From Alphaproteobacteria bacterium (lineage in GTDB: Bacteria > Pseudomonadota > Alphaproteobacteria > Micropepsales > Micropepsaceae), in NCBI GenBank assembly GCA_017307315.1, contig JAFKFF010000044.1, positions 1 to 8,194 on the forward strand: a DNA stretch of 8,194 bases. The letters are read 5' to 3'. This document shows, one piece after another, positions 1-6,437 of this stretch. Position 1 is the stretch's first letter, and every line of letters begins with the position of its first letter. The notes under the pieces are model-generated. The model saw only the letters and a list, made by a program, of their open reading frames with translations, did not search any database and was not told where the DNA came from. Both the position numbers and the translations under genes were made by a program.

Positions 1-2312
1 AGGCGGCGCGCTTCTATGTCTGCACCGTCGAAGACATGCCGCTGGAGATTCCCGTCGCCTGTCTGGTGATCGACGAGATTCAGCTCTGCGCCGATCCGGA
101 GCGTGGCCACGTCTTCACCGACCGGCTTCTCCATGCCCGCGGAACGGAGGAAACCCTCTTCCTCGGCGCGGAAAGCATGCGCGGCGCCATCCAGCGCTTT
201 GTGCCCCGCACCTGGTTCATCACCCGGCCGCGCTTTTCCGATCTTGCCTATACCGGCGCGAAGAAGCTCACCCGCCTTCCCCGCCGTTCGGCCGTGGTGG
301 GGTTCAGTGCCGAGGATGTCTATGGCATCGCCGAGATCGTGCGGCGCCAGCGCGGCGGCGCCGCGGTGGTGCTGGGCGCGCTGTCGCCGCGCACCCGCAA
401 TGCGCAGGTGGCGCTCTATCAATCCGGCGACGTGGATTTCCTGGTCGCCACCGACGCGATTGGCATGGGCCTCAACATGGATGTCGACCACGTCGCCTTC
501 GCGGGCGCCGAGAAATTCGATGGACGTGGCTTCCGGTCTCTCACGGCGGCGGAGATCGGCCAGATCGCGGGCCGCGCCGGGCGCTACATGAATGACGGGA
601 CGTTCGGCGTCACCGGCACATGCGAACCTTTCGAGGAGGAGATCGTCAGCCGCGTCGAAAGCCACCGCTACGATCCGGCGAAGGTTTTGCAGTGGCGCAA
701 TTCCGCTCTCCAGTTCGAAAGCATTCCGGCGTTGCTGGAGAGCCTGGATGCGCCGCCGCCCGAGCGCGGGCTGGGCCGGGCACGCCCCGCTTCCGACGCC
801 ATCGCGTTGCACCATCTGGCGAACGATGGGGAAATTGACGCGCTGACCACCAACCGGGCGGCGGTTCAGCGTCTTTGGGAAGTCTGCCAGCTGCCGGATT
901 TCCGCAAATTGTCGGCGGACGAGCATGCCCGGATGATCCGCGCGCTCTATCTGTTCCGGATGAACGAGAGCGGGCACATCCCCGATGACTGGATGGCGCG
1001 CCAGATCGCGCGGCTCGATGTGGTGGAAGGCGATGTCGCCACCCTGTCGGGACGCCTCGCCCAGATCCGCACCTTCACCTATGCCGCGCATCGCCCCGGC
1101 TGGACCAAGGACGGCGTCCATTGGCAGGGCGAAACCCGCGCCGTGGAAGACCGGCTTTCCGACGCGCTGCACGAGCAGCTCACCCAGCGCTTTATCGACC
1201 GCCGGGCCTCGGTGCTGATGAAGTATCTGCGCGAGGACGAAACCGGCGAGGTCGCGCTGGAAGAAGATGGCGGCGTACTGATCGCGGGCGAACTCATCGG
1301 GCGGCTGGACGGTTTTCGCTTCACCCCAGACCCGCGCGCTGCCGGCGAAGCCAACAATGTGCTCCACGCCCGCATGGCGCGAACCGTAGCGATGCGGGGA
1401 TTGGAGAGCGAGTTTCTGGCGCGCGCCCAAGCCCTGGACGCTGCGCCCGATAGCGCCATCAGCCTCAGCGAGCATGGCAAGCTGTGGTGGGATGGCGCGA
1501 TGGCCGGCCACCTCGCCGCCGGCAATGCACCGCTGGCGCCCCAGGTCGTGCTGGCAGCGGATGACATGCTGAAAGGCGCTTCGCGCGAAGCCGTCCAGAT
1601 GCGGCTGGAACAATGGACGCGCGCGCGCATCGAGGTGCGCCTGGAACCGTTGGTGGCGCTGGCACGCGCCGCGGAAGCGAAGGCCGGCAGCGAAACGGCT
1701 CTTCCCGCGCAGGCGCGCGGGCTCGCGCATCAGCTGGTGGAGAATTTCGGCGCGCTGGACCGCGCGGCATTGGCGTTGCCCGAAAAGCTGGGGCCCATCC
1801 TTCGCGCCCTCAAGCCTTTCGGGGTTTGGTTCGGACGGCGCACCGTCTATCTGCCCCGTCTGCTGCGCCCTGATGCGGCGGGCTTGCTGGCGCTCTTGTG
1901 GAGCATCTGGGCGCGCCAGGCGCAATTCTCCGGCCCGCCCGCGCCAGGCCTGACATCTTTTGCGCATACCGGCGAAGCCAAAGCATTTCTCCATGCCGCC
2001 GGCTTCGCCGTCGTGGGCGGGCGCGCCATCCGCTTCGACATGCTGGAGCGGCTGGAAGACGAACTGGACAAGGCCGCCATCAGCGGTGCCGATGCGGCGA
2101 GCTTGCTGCCCCGCCTGGTTTCCTTGCTCGGAACCGGCAACGAAGAAGCCAAAGCCGTTCTTGCTGCGCTGGGATGGCGATTGACCGAAGTGACAGACAA
2201 GGCGCCGGTGTGGCGCAAGGCCAGGGAAAAACAACCCCGCAGGCGCGCGCAGGAAAAAGCACCGCCCCCGGACTCGCCCTTCGCCGGGCTGAAAGAACTG
2301 CTCGTCAAATGA
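1..2312 (+). CDS. SUV3-like superfamily 2 helicase, 5'-truncated by the window edge
   Basis: The reading frame is open from the left edge (first full codon at 3), so the true start and the Walker A motif lie outside; about 769 residues are visible. Seen: the motif II box DEIQ at 72-83 in a context like the mitochondrial SUV3 helicase, followed by PERGHVFTDRLLHARG; motif V (ATDAIGMGLN) at 447-476; motif VI (QIAGRAGR) at 561-584. After the helicase core come some 570 residues of mostly helical, Ala/Arg-rich sequence and a basic, Pro-containing tail ending in SPFAGLKELL. Family knowledge: SUV3-type enzymes unwind RNA or DNA with ATP, and the mitochondrial form works with RNA-degrading enzymes. 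Inference: a cytoplasmic RNA helicase. The S4 RNA-binding gene starts 13 bp after the stop, suggesting one transcript. The ATG at 36 is internal and lies just before motif II, so it is not the start. The helicase class is clear; the substrate is not. Confidence 0.93.
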   Translation, partial: AARFYVCTVEDMPLEIPVACLVIDEIQLCADPERGHVFTDRLLHARGTEETLFLGAESMRGAIQRFVPRTWFITRPRFSDLAYTGAKKLTRLPRRSAVVGFSAEDVYGIAEIVRRQRGGAAVVLGALSPRTRNAQVALYQSGDVDFLVATDAIGMGLNMDVDHVAFAGAEKFDGRGFRSLTAAEIGQIAGRAGRYMNDGTFGVTGTCEPFEEEIVSRVESHRYDPAKVLQWRNSALQFESIPALLESLDAPPPERGLGRARPASDAIALHHLANDGEIDALTTNRAAVQRLWEVCQLPDFRKLSADEHARMIRALYLFRMNESGHIPDDWMARQIARLDVVEGDVATLSGRLAQIRTFTYAAHRPGWTKDGVHWQGETRAVEDRLSDALHEQLTQRFIDRRASVLMKYLREDETGEVALEEDGGVLIAGELIGRLDGFRFTPDPRAAGEANNVLHARMARTVAMRGLESEFLARAQALDAAPDSAISLSEHGKLWWDGAMAGHLAAGNAPLAPQVVLAADDMLKGASREAVQMRLEQWTRARIEVRLEPLVALARAAEAKAGSETALPAQARGLAHQLVENFGALDRAALALPEKLGPILRALKPFGVWFGRRTVYLPRLLRPDAAGLLALLWSIWARQAQFSGPPAPGLTSFAHTGEAKAFLHAAGFAVVGGRAIRFDMLERLEDELDKAAISGADAASLLPRLVSLLGTGNEEAKAVLAALGWRLTEVTDKAPVWRKAREKQPRRRAQEKAPPPDSPFAGLKELLVK

Positions 2313-2325
2313 CCGACGATGCGTC

Positions 2326-2586
2326 ATGACCGGCGCGCGGATCGACAAATGGTTGTTCCATGCGCGGTTCTATCGAACCCGCGCCCTGGCGCAGGCAGCC
2401 GCCGGTGCCGGAAAGTTGCGTTTGAACGGGGTGCGGGTGGAAAAGCCCGCCCAGACCGTCAGGCCGGGCGATATCCTTACTCTGGGCAGGGGCGGCGATG
2501 TTCTGGCGCTTCGGATTCTGGCGCTGGGCGAAAGGCGCGGACCTGCGCCGGAGGCACGGCGGCTGTACGAAATCGTCGCGGACTGA
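2326..2586 (+). CDS. S4-domain RNA-binding protein, Hsp15/HslR-like
   Basis: An 86-residue protein that is almost entirely one S4 domain. The N-terminus RIDKWLFHARFYRTRALAQ carries the usual S4 opening, with a basic helix, then KLRLNGVRVEKPAQTVRPGD, the beta-loop that completes the fold. Proteins of this size and arrangement resemble E. coli Hsp15, which binds stalled 50S subunits with nascent chains; that specific role is inferred, since this protein is shorter than Hsp15 and lacks a long C-terminal tail. There is no other in-frame start between the helicase stop and 2326, and no clear Shine-Dalgarno, so translation is probably coupled to the helicase gene 13 bp upstream. The pairing with an RNA helicase suggests a shared role in RNA handling. 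Confidence 0.9.
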   Translation: MTGARIDKWLFHARFYRTRALAQAAAGAGKLRLNGVRVEKPAQTVRPGDILTLGRGGDVLALRILALGERRGPAPEARRLYEIVAD

Positions 2587-2590
2587 ATGC

Positions 2591-2619
2591 TTGCCATCGG
2601 GGACGCCCGGTCTTATGCA
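2591..2619 (+). promoter_or_regulatory. Candidate sigma-70-type promoter for fdxA
   Basis: TTGCCA at 2591-2596 (5 of 6 to the -35 consensus) is followed after exactly 17 bp by TATGCA at 2614-2619 (a weak -10). Transcription would start near 2626, giving a leader of about 30 bases with the fdxA ribosome binding site inside it. The match is modest and such pairs occur by chance, but it lies in the only noncoding gap upstream of fdxA. Confidence 0.3.
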
Positions 2620-2655
2620 CCTAGCGTTTTACCGGCCGCCACTGGAGCCTCGCCT

Positions 2656-2994
2656 ATGACCTATGTCGTCACCGAAGCCTGCATCAAGTGCAAGTTCATG
2701 GATTGCGTCGAGGTGTGTCCGGTCGATTGCTTCTACGAAGGCGAAAACATGCTGGTGATCAATCCGGACGAATGCATCGATTGCGGCGTCTGCGAGCCCG
2801 AATGCCCGCCCGAAGCGATCAAGGCCGACACCGAGTCCGGGCTGGAGAAATGGCTGTCCGTCAACGCCGAATACGCCAAGACCTGGCCCAATATCAGTCA
2901 GAAGGGCGATGCCCCGGCGGACGCCAAGGACTGGCAAGGCGTGCCTGATAAATTCGAAAAGTTCTTCAGCCCCAAGCCGGGGTCTGGCTCCTGA
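2656..2994 (+). CDS. fdxA: 7Fe ferredoxin FdxA ([3Fe-4S][4Fe-4S])
   Basis: A 112-residue soluble electron carrier. All cysteines of the Azotobacter vinelandii ferredoxin I type are present, shifted by one: Cys9, Cys17 and Cys50 for the [3Fe-4S] cluster; Cys21, Cys40, Cys43 and Cys46 for the [4Fe-4S] cluster; plus the non-ligand Cys12 and Cys25 also found in that protein. The signature [12 protein letters not shown] is at 40-51. The C-terminal part with WPNI and DAKDW also follows the family, and the length is typical. The start at 2656 is chosen because MTYVV matches the family N-terminus and GGAG at 2644-2647 sits 8 bp upstream; the in-frame ATG at 2587 would add 23 unrelated residues. The redox partner is not shown by the context. 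It lies 69 bp after the S4 gene and may be read both from that transcript and from its own promoter. Confidence 0.97.
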   Translation: MTYVVTEACIKCKFMDCVEVCPVDCFYEGENMLVINPDECIDCGVCEPECPPEAIKADTESGLEKWLSVNAEYAKTWPNISQKGDAPADAKDWQGVPDKFEKFFSPKPGSGS

Positions 2995-3062
2995 GGCCAT
3001 TGGGCATGAGCCCGCCTGTCCGAATTTGAGACAGGGGATCAAGGACTTGGGAACTTTGGAGC

Positions 3063-3089
3063 CGTGATTCCAAAGAATCACGACTTTTC
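3063..3089 (+). terminator. Possible weak intrinsic terminator after fdxA
   Basis: A perfect 8-bp stem, CGTGATTC (3063-3070) and GAATCACG (3075-3082), closes a CAAA tetraloop and is followed by ACTTTTC. The position, 68 bp after the fdxA stop and before the carD gene, suits a terminator. The stem is only half GC and the T-run is short, so it may be leaky or may instead be an operator. Confidence 0.4.
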
Positions 3090-3261
3090 AACGGTTTGGT
3101 ATGATTTTCCTTCCATTTTACCCAAACAAATGGTAGGGTTTCGGCGATCACAGCAGTTTCGGACAGAGCAGGCCGGCAGCCCTCCGGCCCGTTTCAGCCA
3201 TATTGTCATGAAATGATCATGTCGACCGCAATCTCCGCGCCATCACCGAACGGAAATCGAA
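3083..3261 (+). promoter_or_regulatory. carD upstream region: candidate promoter and inverted repeats
   Basis: The stretch 3083-3135 is noticeably AT-rich against its surroundings. It holds an extended -10-like element, TGG followed by TATGAT, at 3097-3105, with no good -35 box in front. Three inverted repeats follow: CCATTT/AAATGG (3113-3118 and 3128-3133, 9-base spacer), GGCCGG/CCGGCC (3171-3176 and 3184-3189, 7-base loop), and CATGA/TCATG (3207-3211 and 3217-3221, 5-base spacer). If transcription starts near 3112 the leader is about 150 bases, and the last two repeats lie in the RNA. A ribosome binding site, CGGAAA at 3251-3256, precedes the carD ATG. The role of each repeat is unknown. 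Confidence 0.35.
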
Positions 3262-3837
3262 ATGACCGCAGCCAAGACGCACGCCCCCGCCACCAAACAG
3301 GCGGCCGCGCCGGCCAAGAAGGTCCCGGCCAATTCCAACAAGAAACATGAATTCAAGACCAACGACCATGTCGTCTATCCCACCCACGGGGTCGGCAAGG
3401 TCGCCGGGATCGAGGAACAGGAAGTCGCCGGCCTGAAGCTGGAATTGTTCATCATCGAGTTCGAAAAGGACAAGATGACGTTGCGCGTCCCCACCATGAA
3501 AGCCAAGGCGGTGGGCATGCGCAAGCTCTCCTCTCCCGAAGTGGTCGGCAATGCGCTCAACACGCTGAAAGGCCGCGCCCGCATCAAGCGCACCATGTGG
3601 TCGCGCCGCGCCCAGGAATACGAAGCCAAGATCGATTCCGGCGATCTGGTATCCATTGCCGAAGTGGTGCGCGACCTGCATCGCGCCGGCGGCCAGCCGG
3701 AACAGTCCTATTCCGAGCGCCAACTCTATGAAAAGGCCCTCGCCCGCATGGCGCGCGAAGTCGCTGCGGTGGAGCGCACCGACGAGCAGACCGCGGTCAA
3801 GCGTGTCGAAGGCATGCTGACCAAGAAGGCTGCTTAA
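3262..3837 (+). CDS. carD: CarD/CdnL-family RNA polymerase-binding transcription regulator
   Basis: A 191-residue protein in three parts. Residues 1-29 are a Lys/Ala/Pro-rich, probably disordered extension. Residues about 30-90 form the RNA polymerase interaction (Tudor-like) domain shared with TRCF/Mfd, seen in VVYPTHGVGKV (37-47) and LRVP (74-77). Residues about 91-191 are a helical domain; Trp113 in MWSRR corresponds by alignment from memory to the Trp of mycobacterial CarD that contacts DNA at the upstream edge of the transcription bubble, and the stretch GDLVSIAEVVRDL (127-139) is also family-typical. Known role: binds the beta subunit and stabilises open promoter complexes, mainly at rRNA and housekeeping promoters. 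The ATG at 3262 has GGAA 6 bp upstream and is the first in frame. The gene is monocistronic as seen: a terminator follows 17 bp after the stop. Confidence 0.95.
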   Translation: MTAAKTHAPATKQAAAPAKKVPANSNKKHEFKTNDHVVYPTHGVGKVAGIEEQEVAGLKLELFIIEFEKDKMTLRVPTMKAKAVGMRKLSSPEVVGNALNTLKGRARIKRTMWSRRAQEYEAKIDSGDLVSIAEVVRDLHRAGGQPEQSYSERQLYEKALARMAREVAAVERTDEQTAVKRVEGMLTKKAA

Positions 3838-3854
3838 AACAGGTCCCGACAAGA

Positions 3855-3889
3855 AACGCCCGGCAGCAATGCCGGGCGTTTTATTTTTT
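3855..3889 (+). terminator. Strong intrinsic terminator after carD, probably bidirectional
   Basis: A perfect 10-bp GC-rich stem, AACGCCCGGC (3855-3864) and GCCGGGCGTT (3871-3880), with a 6-base loop, followed by TTATTTTTT (3881-3889). Read from the other strand, the stem begins on the base right after the TAA stop (3883-3881) of the convergent gene and is followed by TCTTGTC, a weaker T-rich tail. It therefore likely ends both transcripts. Confidence 0.93.
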
Positions 3890-4654
3890 GACTCCGATCA
3901 TATCCAATAGCAGCGGCACCATCGCCGTAGCGGTTTTCTTTTGCTCGGGTTTGTAATCTTCGTCCGATCGAAAGGAAGGCTTCCATTCCGGTGGCGCGGT
4001 CACAGTGACAGTCCTGCCGATCCGGTTAGGGAGTTGTTCGGGAGGGCTGACATTATTGGCTGCGAGCCCCGCCTGGATTTCCGCCATGCCGCCACGGCAG
4101 ACTGCATCGTCATGCGGCTCCCGACGCGGAGCCGTCAGATGCTCCATGGCTGCCACGCCCATTACGAGAACGACTTTTTCATCTTTCGATAAAGTCTGCA
4201 CATCCTGAAAAATAGGCGCCAATTGTTCCCTCATCTGATCCAAGCGATGTGCCGGCGCCGTACGATCTTCGCAGGCAGTGCCATCCACCGCGATCAGGTC
4301 GACTGCATACAGGGCCATGAAACCGGCGTTCTTGCGCAATTTCAAAAACTGAGGATCGGCAAGCGAGAGCATCCAGAGGTCCCTCGCGTACAAATAGGCG
4401 AGCAGGAAATTTCCGCCGGTATCGACTTTTCGCTTAAGCCAATCCATTTCGCCGGCAGTGGTCTTGAGGTCCGTTGGCGTGCCGCCCAATGTAAGCGATA
4501 AACCTCTCCAATCATGAGCGGCAAGCAATGGGTCGAGCCTGGCATCCACCACGGGATTGTCTTCAGCTTCGCGAAATGGGCTCGGCTGCGCCTGCGCCAC
4601 GGGTGCGAGCGCTGAAAGGAAAATTAGCGACAGAAATCCTGGTTTTATATTCAT
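3881..4654 (-). CDS. Exported protein of unknown function
   Basis: A 257-residue protein I do not recognise. Residues 1-22 are a clear signal peptide: positively charged start, hydrophobic core, then the cleavage motif AQA before QPSP. The mature part is mostly helical, with an Asp/Arg-rich start, a hydrophobic stretch near 83-125, and only two cysteines, Cys128 in DGTACEDR and Cys186 in DDAVCRGGM, which could form a periplasmic disulfide. The C-terminus is charged. The start at 4654 is chosen because it gives the signal peptide, with GGGGG just upstream; the longer frame back to 4780 runs into the nuclease gene. It is the last gene of the minus-strand cluster, 25 bp after the nuclease stop, so both products would be exported together. 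Base composition is lower in GC than the neighbours (30 of 60 in 4141-4200). The gene is convincing; the function is open. Confidence 0.82.
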   Translation of the reverse strand: MNIKPGFLSLIFLSALAPVAQAQPSPFREAEDNPVVDARLDPLLAAHDWRGLSLTLGGTPTDLKTTAGEMDWLKRKVDTGGNFLLAYLYARDLWMLSLADPQFLKLRKNAGFMALYAVDLIAVDGTACEDRTAPAHRLDQMREQLAPIFQDVQTLSKDEKVVLVMGVAAMEHLTAPRREPHDDAVCRGGMAEIQAGLAANNVSPPEQLPNRIGRTVTVTAPPEWKPSFRSDEDYKPEQKKTATAMVPLLLDMIGVKK

Positions 4655-4679
4655 TGTGCCCCCAGACAATCTTACCGTG

Positions 4680-5450
4680 TCAATCCAGCATTTCAACTTG
4701 TCGAGGACTGGAGAGCGCCATTTCCAGCCGCCCGCTGAAACTCTCCACGATCCCGCGCAGACGAATCCGGTGTCCGACAAGCTCCTCCAGCGGAGGCTCC
4801 ATCACGTCGAACGGCTTGCGATCCGCCGGGGCGATCGTGGCCGAAAAACCTTTGCGATAGTCGGCGCGAAAATCCAGGAACACGCGGCCGTCATGGCGGG
4901 CGACAGCAATCACGCGCCCAGCGACCAGCTGGAAGCTTCCGGCTGGCGCCGACAGGGACAGGGCGTCGCGAACGGCGAATTGCGGCAACGTCCAGAGCCC
5001 CCGTCTGGCGGCGCGGGCGGAAGTTTCGGCTTCGTAGAAATCCGGCGCGCATTCCTGCCGGTCCGGCGCGACGGACGCGCGCGCCAGGCCCCGTGCCAGC
5101 AATTCGGTCTGGAGCCAGGTCTTGCCGAAGGCCTGCACCCGCAGGCGGCCGTAACGATCCTTCTGGGGTGCGCTCGACGTCAGGACCAGCGGACCTTCCA
5201 GGACAAGCCGGCTGAGCGCCTGGATCGCGGCCGCGGCCACCGCGCTGGACGGTGCATCCGCGCCGGGCAGGCGCAAGCCCGCGAGAACGGCCTGGCGTCC
5301 ATCACGCAGGACCAAGGTGCCGTCCCTTTCCACATGCTGGATCTTCGCCGACGCCGACACCACAGGCCCGGCGCAGTCGGGAAGCGGCAAGGCCTTTGCC
5401 GGCGTGGCAAGCAAGGTCCCCAACAAGATCGCCGACAGATAAGCGCGCAT
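4680..5450 (-). CDS. Exported staphylococcal-nuclease-like protein with altered catalytic residue
   Basis: A 256-residue protein: signal peptide 1-20 (cleavage after AKA), SNase-like domain about 30-156, and a second beta-rich domain about 165-256 that may be an OB fold (GRVIAVARHDGRVFLDF, RIRLRGIVE). SNase hallmarks seen are RLPGADAP (60-67), where Arg60 and Asp65 match Arg35 and Asp40 of S. aureus nuclease; DRYGR (98-102), where Arg102 matches Arg87; and the closing ARAARRGLW (145-153). The position equivalent to the catalytic Glu43 is Ser68, and the usual DGDT loop reads RDGT (42-45), so calcium binding and nuclease activity may be weak or lost. Cys26 and Cys134 could form a disulfide. The ATG at 5450 is 2 bp after the dehydrogenase stop, implying coupled translation; the longer frame to 6113 is the shadow of that gene. 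Fold assignment is firm, activity is not. Confidence 0.88.
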   Translation of the reverse strand: MRAYLSAILLGTLLATPAKALPLPDCAGPVVSASAKIQHVERDGTLVLRDGRQAVLAGLRLPGADAPSSAVAAAAIQALSRLVLEGPLVLTSSAPQKDRYGRLRVQAFGKTWLQTELLARGLARASVAPDRQECAPDFYEAETSARAARRGLWTLPQFAVRDALSLSAPAGSFQLVAGRVIAVARHDGRVFLDFRADYRKGFSATIAPADRKPFDVMEPPLEELVGHRIRLRGIVESFSGRLEMALSSPRQVEMLD

Positions 5451-5452
5451 GT

Positions 5453-6313
5453 TCAGGCCGAAGCCTTGAGGCTCACTCCGGGCGGCGGCGCCGATGAATC
5501 CGGAACGAAGAAAGCCGCGATCAGGTCTTGGGATGGAGGGACGCGATATTGGTCGAAATCGGTGACGCCGTTGTCGGCCAGAAACGTATCGTCGATCAGA
5601 AAATTGCCGGTGAAGCTTTTGGGTCTTTCGAACACGGCATGAGCCGCGTCCGCCACGATCTCGGGCTTGCGGCAATTGCGGACGGCGTCCCCGCTTCCCG
5701 CCGCCAGCTGGATCGCGGCAGTGGCGATGGCCGTGCGCGGCCACAAAGCGTTGAACGCGATGCGACCGGAAAATTCGGCCGCCATCCCCAGCACGCACAT
5801 GCTCATCGCATATTTCGCCATCGAATAAGCCGTGTGAGCCCGAAACCATTTCGCCTGCATGTCGAGCGGCGGTGAGAGCGCCAGCACATGTGGATTGCCC
5901 GCCTTGAGGAGGTGCGGAATGCAGAGTTTGGAAACCAGAAAGGTGCCGCGCCCGTTGATCTGGTTCATCAGATCGAAGCGCTTCATTTCGGTCTCTACGG
6001 TTCCGGTGAGGGAAATGGCGCTGGCATTGTTGACGCAGATGTCGATGCCGCCGAATTGGCTTACGGTCGCGGCCACGGCCTCGGCCACCTGATCCTCGAA
6101 GCGGATATCGCACGCCAGGGGGAGCGCCTTTCCGCCCGCCCGCTCGATCTCCGCCGCAGCGGTAAAGATCGTGCCCGGCAGTTTGGCATTCGCTTCCGTC
6201 GTCTTTGCTGCAATCGCGATATTGGCGCCGTCCCGCGCCGCCTTAAGCGCGATGGCAAGCCCGATGCCGCGGCTGGCACCGGTGATGAACAATGTTTTTC
6301 CCTTCAGGGACAT
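5453..6313 (-). CDS. HSDL2-type short-chain dehydrogenase/reductase
   Basis: A 286-residue cytoplasmic NAD(P)-dependent oxidoreductase. The Rossmann motif TGASRGIG is at 11-18, NNAS at 95-98, and the catalytic set is Ser147 (in LSPP), Tyr163 and Lys167 (YSMAK). The 16-residue gap from Ser to Tyr, the AAKT segment after strand 2, and the stretches FNALWPRTAIATAA and FERPKSFTGNFLIDD closely follow human HSDL2 as I recall it. The C-terminal SCP2 lipid-carrier domain of HSDL2 is absent, as is usual in bacterial members. Substrate is unknown; lipid or acyl-chain alcohols are a guess from the family. The ATG at 6313 is chosen for the family N-terminus (LKGKTLFITGAS) and GAGGA 7 bp upstream. The last 16 residues form a Pro/Ser-rich tail running up to the nuclease start. 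It heads the minus-strand cluster and is divergent from the cytochrome gene. Confidence 0.94.
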   Translation of the reverse strand: MSLKGKTLFITGASRGIGLAIALKAARDGANIAIAAKTTEANAKLPGTIFTAAAEIERAGGKALPLACDIRFEDQVAEAVAATVSQFGGIDICVNNASAISLTGTVETEMKRFDLMNQINGRGTFLVSKLCIPHLLKAGNPHVLALSPPLDMQAKWFRAHTAYSMAKYAMSMCVLGMAAEFSGRIAFNALWPRTAIATAAIQLAAGSGDAVRNCRKPEIVADAAHAVFERPKSFTGNFLIDDTFLADNGVTDFDQYRVPPSQDLIAAFFVPDSSAPPPGVSLKASA

Positions 6314-6437
6314 CGGAAATCCTCTGCGTCGGCGCATCGACTTTACACGAAATTTACGCGCCGGCGGACCTTGCACCCATTGCCCGGAACGGCACGCCGC
6401 CGTCATGCTGCTCGCGATCCTGCGAGGAGGCATTCGC
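6314..6437. promoter_or_regulatory. Divergent promoter region between the dehydrogenase and cytochrome b561 genes
   Basis: This 124-bp gap must serve transcription in both directions. Its only AT-rich patch, 6341-6357, contains the repeated element TTTACACG (6342-6349) and TTTACGCG (6353-6360), 11 bp apart, about one helical turn. I could not place convincing -35/-10 pairs for either direction. GAGGAGG at 6424-6430 is a near-perfect Shine-Dalgarno 7 bp before the cytochrome GTG start. Confidence 0.4.

Noticed and set aside
1079..1630. 183-codon minus-strand frame inside the helicase gene
   Set aside because: Ser/Arg/Ala-rich translation typical of antisense frames in GC-rich genes; the helicase frame is intact throughout.
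2319..2624. 101-codon plus-strand frame overlapping the S4 gene
   Set aside because: Out-of-frame shadow of the S4 gene; its Arg/Gly/Ala-rich translation has no family match.
2587..2655. 23-residue N-terminal extension of FdxA from the ATG at 2587
   Set aside because: No ribosome binding site fits, and the family N-terminus MTYVV starts at 2656 behind GGAG.
4678..4683. Perfect TTGACA (-35 consensus) on the minus strand just before the orphan exported gene
   Set aside because: The base run 17 bp downstream (GGCACA) is not a -10 box, and a start from this site would fall at or after the ATG.
4655..4780. 42-residue upstream extension of the orphan exported protein
   Set aside because: It would overlap the nuclease 3' end by about 100 bp and bury the signal peptide inside the protein.
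4557..5642. 361-codon open frame on the plus strand opposite the nuclease and part of the dehydrogenase gene
   Set aside because: Low-complexity, Arg/Gly/Gln-rich translation with no family resemblance; it covers parts of three convincing minus-strand genes.
5451..6113. N-terminal extension of the nuclease frame up to 6113
   Set aside because: This part is the out-of-frame shadow of the dehydrogenase gene. The signal peptide starting at 5450 marks the real start.
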